A stretch of DNA of 64,000 nt from Bacillus gaemokensis (GTDB lineage Bacteria > Bacillota > Bacilli > Bacillales > Bacillaceae_G): positions 641 to 64,640 of the forward strand of contig NZ_LTAQ01000008.1 of NCBI RefSeq assembly GCF_001590835.1, in the 5' to 3' direction. Positions 62,974 to 64,000 of this stretch are shown piece by piece. Both the position numbers and the translations under genes were made by a program. Every line of letters starts with the position of its first letter. The stretch's first letter is position 1. The notes under the pieces are model-generated. The model worked only from the letters and a program-made list of their open reading frames with translations. It was not told the origin of the DNA and made no database searches.

Positions 62974-64000
62974 GAAAAGGAATTGTACTCAAATTATTTA
63001 CCCTTACAACAGCGCTCTGCATGTTGATTTTAGCAACAATTTTTATTGGGCAAACGATATTCTTTAAACAATATTATGCAAATCGGAAAGTGGAAGATAT
63101 TAAAGTAAATATAGATTCCTTTGAGAAGAATTATTTGAATCATGTAGGAAATGCCGAAGAAATTCAAAAACTAGAGCAAGATTTTTTACGGGAAAATAAT
63201 ACGTGGATTACAACTGTAGATCGGAATGGGAATTTAAAACATGCAAATGATTTTTATTTTGAAGTCACGCTAGATCGTTGGCAAGAGAAGAAGTTTGGAC
63301 AAAAAACAATTATCGTTCCCTTGTACTATCTCATGAATATAGAAGAGATTGAAAGTACAAAACTACCTGGTTTTGTAGGACAACAAGTTTATTTTAGTGG
63401 AGTGAAACGAGCCGATAGTTTTGTCACATATTATTTAGAGTTAACAAAAGGGAATTTAAGTTGGTCTAATAAACTGTTAGATAAAAAGTTAGGAGAGAGA
63501 GAGCTTAAAGCAGATGAGGAAATGAAAAAAGCTACTCAAGGATTGACTGATGAAGAAAAGAAAAAAGTCGCTCAAGATTTGAGTGTTGAGGAAAAGAAGA
63601 GAGCTGCTCAGAATTCGAGTGTCCATATGGGAGGAACTGTTACGAAAGTACAGTTACCCGATGTAAAAGGACCTGTAAATCCAATTTATAAAAATAATTT
63701 ATTTTTGGATAGTATAAAGGAATTTCAAACTGACTTATTATTAAAAGAGAGCAATAATATACAGTATTCAACACAAACAATGGACTATGAAAAAAATGAT
63801 ATAAAATATAAATTATTAATCAAACCAATTAAAGAAAAAGATGGATCGTTAACATATATATACGCAATGGCTTCCTTGCAGCCTGTTGATGAAGCGGTAC
63901 AAATGGTAAAGGATTATTATGTATATATCATTGCGTTTGTACTAGTACTTATTTTTCTTGCATCTTTCTATTATTCAAAACAAATTGCAAAACCGTTATT
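62970..64000 (+). CDS. sensor histidine kinase (partial, runs off the window)
   Basis: Starts at ATG 62970, overlapping the regulator stop, and stays open to the window end (343 codons). Helix 1 is at about 8-30, followed by a long extracytoplasmic domain (31-310) and helix 2 (about 312-333), then SKQIAKPLL, the beginning of a HAMP linker. Inside the sensor domain is a charged insert, GLTDEEKKKVAQD followed by LSVEEKKRAAQN, which looks like a duplicated helix. The catalytic domains lie beyond the window. Confidence 0.9.
   Translation, partial: MRKGIVLKLFTLTTALCMLILATIFIGQTIFFKQYYANRKVEDIKVNIDSFEKNYLNHVGNAEEIQKLEQDFLRENNTWITTVDRNGNLKHANDFYFEVTLDRWQEKKFGQKTIIVPLYYLMNIEEIESTKLPGFVGQQVYFSGVKRADSFVTYYLELTKGNLSWSNKLLDKKLGERELKADEEMKKATQGLTDEEKKKVAQDLSVEEKKRAAQNSSVHMGGTVTKVQLPDVKGPVNPIYKNNLFLDSIKEFQTDLLLKESNNIQYSTQTMDYEKNDIKYKLLIKPIKEKDGSLTYIYAMASLQPVDEAVQMVKDYYVYIIAFVLVLIFLASFYYSKQIAKPL

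Overview
The window is chromosomal DNA of a low-GC Gram-positive spore former, almost certainly a member of the Bacillus cereus group. I base this on recognised proteins (GlgBCDAP, the complete men cluster, L-lactate dehydrogenase, an LPNTA-sorted BasI-like protein with a class D sortase, a CalY/TasA-type protein, YjcZ, YdjO and YteA relatives), on the gene order, and on bcr-type intergenic repeats. It looks like ordinary core chromosome with accessory blocks. I see no phage, insertion sequence, CRISPR array or replication origin.

Layout. 1-643: end of a tRNA operon (Asp fragment, Phe, Lys, Gly, Ile, Asn, Ser, Glu). 0.7-2.6 kb: an ECF41-type sigma factor followed by its expected AhpD-like partner behind a matching promoter. 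2.9-4.0 kb: lactate dehydrogenase behind two Rex boxes. 4.2-7.9 kb: a broken secreted subtilase-dockerin gene and a CalY/TasA-like gene. 8.4-16.5 kb: the glycogen operon glgBCDAP. 16.5-21.3 kb: a dead alpha/beta hydrolase, a lipase, small proteins, an AIM24-family protein, a cold-shock protein and a YteA/DksA-like protein. 21.5-30.3 kb: menaquinone synthesis, menA divergent from menFDHBEC. 30.6-33.3 kb: an orphan response regulator whose kinase is truncated, and a membrane transporter. 33.4-39.5 kb: a six-gene catabolic operon (amidohydrolase, PLP ammonia lyase, KDPG-type aldolase, sugar kinase, GntR regulator, GntP permease). 40-46.5 kb: a Bce-type peptide sensing and detoxification module with two permeases around one ATPase. 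46.7-48.3 kb: SdpR with two SdpI proteins and no toxin gene. 48.5-55.8 kb: two more ABC exporters (the second YxdLM-like), a phospholipid-methyltransferase-like protein, a DedA protein and YxeA. 56-57.8 kb: YdjO, a lipid kinase and an Hpt paralogue. 58-60.3 kb: an orphan Opp-type permease pair. 60.3-64 kb: an unknown 110-residue gene, the BasI-like surface protein, sortase and a two-component system cut by the window end.

How it fits together. The 40-56 kb part is dense in cell-envelope defence functions (three ABC exporters, Bce two-component system, Sdp immunity, phospholipid methyltransferase, DedA). A roughly 39-bp operator-like sequence occurs twice before the YxdLM-like transporter and once before the 110-residue gene, which suggests one response regulator links the 51 kb and 60 kb loci. 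The 33-39 kb operon contains, on paper, every step from uptake of an N-acylated amino-sugar acid to pyruvate and glyceraldehyde 3-phosphate. It is the best candidate here for a poorly described pathway. Three copies of a bcr1-like repeat sit directly behind stop codons, and a second repeat family carries a TAA at its end that serves as, or lies next to, gene stop codons.
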